Origin: Hippasteria phrygiana
Taxonomy: Eukaryota; Echinodermata; Asteroidea; Valvatida; Goniasteridae
Direction: 5' to 3'
Assembly (NCBI GenBank): GCA_037893225.1
Contig: JAZGUH010000140.1
Location: forward strand, 372,001 to 436,000
DNA length: 64,000 nt
Positions 46,701 through 49,700 of this stretch are shown here, in pieces; position 1 is the stretch's first letter; each line of letters opens with the position of its first letter. The notes beneath the pieces were generated by a model. That model ran no database searches. It was not told the DNA's origin and saw only the letters and a program-made list of their open reading frames with translations. A program made the position numbers and the translations under genes.

Positions 46701-49700
46701 TACACACAACATTTTCCTTTTCAATCAATTCTTGAGAGTGAAATCTTTGGTTGAACCTGCCAAACTCCAATATAGTTTGGCAGGTTTAGTACCAATGGCT
46801 CTATGCAAAGTGTAATCACTGTCAGCAACAGTTCCATACCCATCATAATCTAACAATGTGTTGCAATGAAAAGTCATGTTAGAGACCTTTGGGGTCAAAT
46901 ATACCAACAGCTGCTATGCATTGGCTTGTCAAGGATAACCTTGTATGATCAGAACAGCTCAAGACTGACTGCCAGTGCCTGGCCGTAAACTCGCCCACCA
47001 AACATTGCCCATGTACCACGGCAAATGCCCCAGCAGCAACACACAGTATATTTACAGTGAACAGTACAGTATCAAGGCTGACCACTGACCACCAACTCTG
47101 GCCATGAATTCACCCACGAAACATCCTGCCATGACCCCAGCAAAGTCCGACATTTCCACAAGTCTCATACCCTCATGTACCAATTCAAACAAAAATTCAA
47201 CAGTGTCACCCTGGGCCTTTAGTACTAAACCTAACAAAACTCAACACCACATTGAACCCCTAACAGTACAAAATCAAACAAAATTCAATACAACCCGCTG
47301 TTGGAGTTTGTAAGGTTTGGGGTAGTTAGTGTTGGAGGATACTACATCAATGAAGTGCGTATAAAGGCCAGAGGCAGGCGAGCTATTCACCATTGTATTA
47401 GATTCAACAATTCAGTGAAGCTCATTTGGAATGATGCCTATCGTACGATGGTTTTTATCCAGGTCGGAGACACAGAGAGCCACGGAAGAATTTCTCGACA
47501 AGCCTGGATTCACCGTCGGCAATCAACCACCTCCTCATTGGAAAGCATGGCAAGTACACCATCCTGTTGTCGTAGTACGGACCTAGGGCACATCTCTGCT
47601 ATTTTGCCGTGATAATTTGAAAATCGCGGGATTGGGTGGGCACTCGAAGCCATTTTTCACTGTGCATCCATACTGGGGCACGTTGTGTTGTTGAACTCTG
47701 ATGTTAAAAACTTGATTGTAAAGACAAGTACTTGGTTTAAGTGACATGGTTTATTGCTCACCCAGCGTCTTTTTCTTACCACAGCCCACGAATTGGTAAG
47801 AACATTGAGTGCTTTAAATCAGCATTATAGTTTGATCAGTCCTCAATCAATAAAATATGGCCCAGATTTCTGTCTTGAAAAATTGGTCTGCGTAGATGCC
47901 TACTTGACTTATCGCTTATTGGCGCATAGCCTTGCCTCTCAGCAGACAAGTTTTTTGGTTTGTCCAAGACTTGAGCTTTCCATGTCAAATGATGGTTTGG
48001 GTTATTGGACAGTGTTTGACAAGCTGTGTTCATGTAATGGATCATTTCATATTGTCTGAAAGCAGTATCAATTGCGGTAACGCTGTTTTATTGCGCTACC
48101 AGGATTAACGCCCAGCTGGCTGAGATGATGAGCTTGTTCTATACAGGTCAGTGCACACAGGCAGTTTCGTCACTGCAATATTCACGAGGAGTGTGTGGTC
48201 CCCTGGCTGCAAGTGCTTCACAAAGAATCAAATAATAATAATAATAATAATGGTATTTATTAAGCGCAAATTGTATTTAACATATTCAAATGCGCTGTAC
48301 AACAATAAACTAGGCATAGAACAGTAATTAATACATTAAAATCACCAAATACATTAAAAATACAAGGCAGGCTCAGAAATACATCATTGAAATATACGAG
48401 TAAAATTCATTGTTCCAAAAATATTTTACTTACAGTAAATAGAAATACAATAAAACCCATTACAAATCAAAAGCATTTGAAAAAAGATGAGTTTTTAGCA
48501 GCGTCTTAAAACGGCTTAAACTGGTGGCATTCCTCACATAAGCTGGTAACTTATTCCACAGCGAAGGGGCAGCATAATGAAAAGCCTGATCACCTAAGTT
48601 AGTTTTGCTACGAGTAATTGGGTGCTTAAGAAGAATGCAGTTGTTTTGATCAAAGCTACGAAGACCATAACGGGGCAGAGGTCGAACGGTGATAAGCTGG
48701 GATAAATATTCAGGACACTTACCGTGTAAAATTTTAAAAACGAGGAGCAAGATTTTAAAAACAATTCTAGACTTAATTGGAAGCCAGTGAAGATCGATAA
48801 AAACAGGTGTGATATGACAGTACTTGTACATGTTGCACACAAGCCTGGCACAAGTATTTTGAACCCGCTGAAGACGGTCTAAATGCACAGATGGTATCCC
48901 ATAGAGCAAACTATTACAGTAATCCAGCTTGGAAGTAATGAATGCATGGACAAGTGTTTCAGTACTAGCACGTGTTAAAAACTTCCTAATGGATCTAATA
49001 TTATGAAGATAATACAATGCTGAACAACACGTTCTAACAATATGATCTTTCATAGATAAGTTAACATCAAACCACGCTCCCAAGTTTCGGGCAACAGTCA
49101 CAGAGTTGACTACTGATCCCCCAACCTGTATCCCATCTATCTTAACCTTTGCCAATTGCTGACGTGTACCAATAATCAGAAATTCAGATTTGCTATCATT
49201 TAAAAATAACCCACTTACGGACATCCAAGTACGTAAGTCCTTGATACATGATTCCATGACAGACAAAGCTGACTCTTGACTCCCAACTACATCAGGTGAA
49301 AATGAAATATACAACTGTGTGTCGTCCGCATAACAATGAACCTGGAGGTCATGGGCATTTACAATGTCAAACAACTCACTAGTATACAAAGTAAATAACA
49401 GTGGACCCAAACAGGAACCTTGTGGAACACCCCACTCAAGGTCGTACTCATCAGACATAATGCCATTTATCAAAACACGTTGAGATCTCCCAGACAAATA
49501 TGACCTGAACCATTGGAGTACATTACCATCAACTCCGAACTTTGTTCTTAAAATATCCAAAAGGATATTATGATCTAAGGTGTCAAAAGCAGAGCTTAGG
49601 TCGAGCAAAACCAACAAGGTAACCCGTTTGTTGTTCATGGCCAGTAACAAATCATTTTTCACTCGCAATAATGCTGTTTCAGTACTATGGAACTTCCGAT

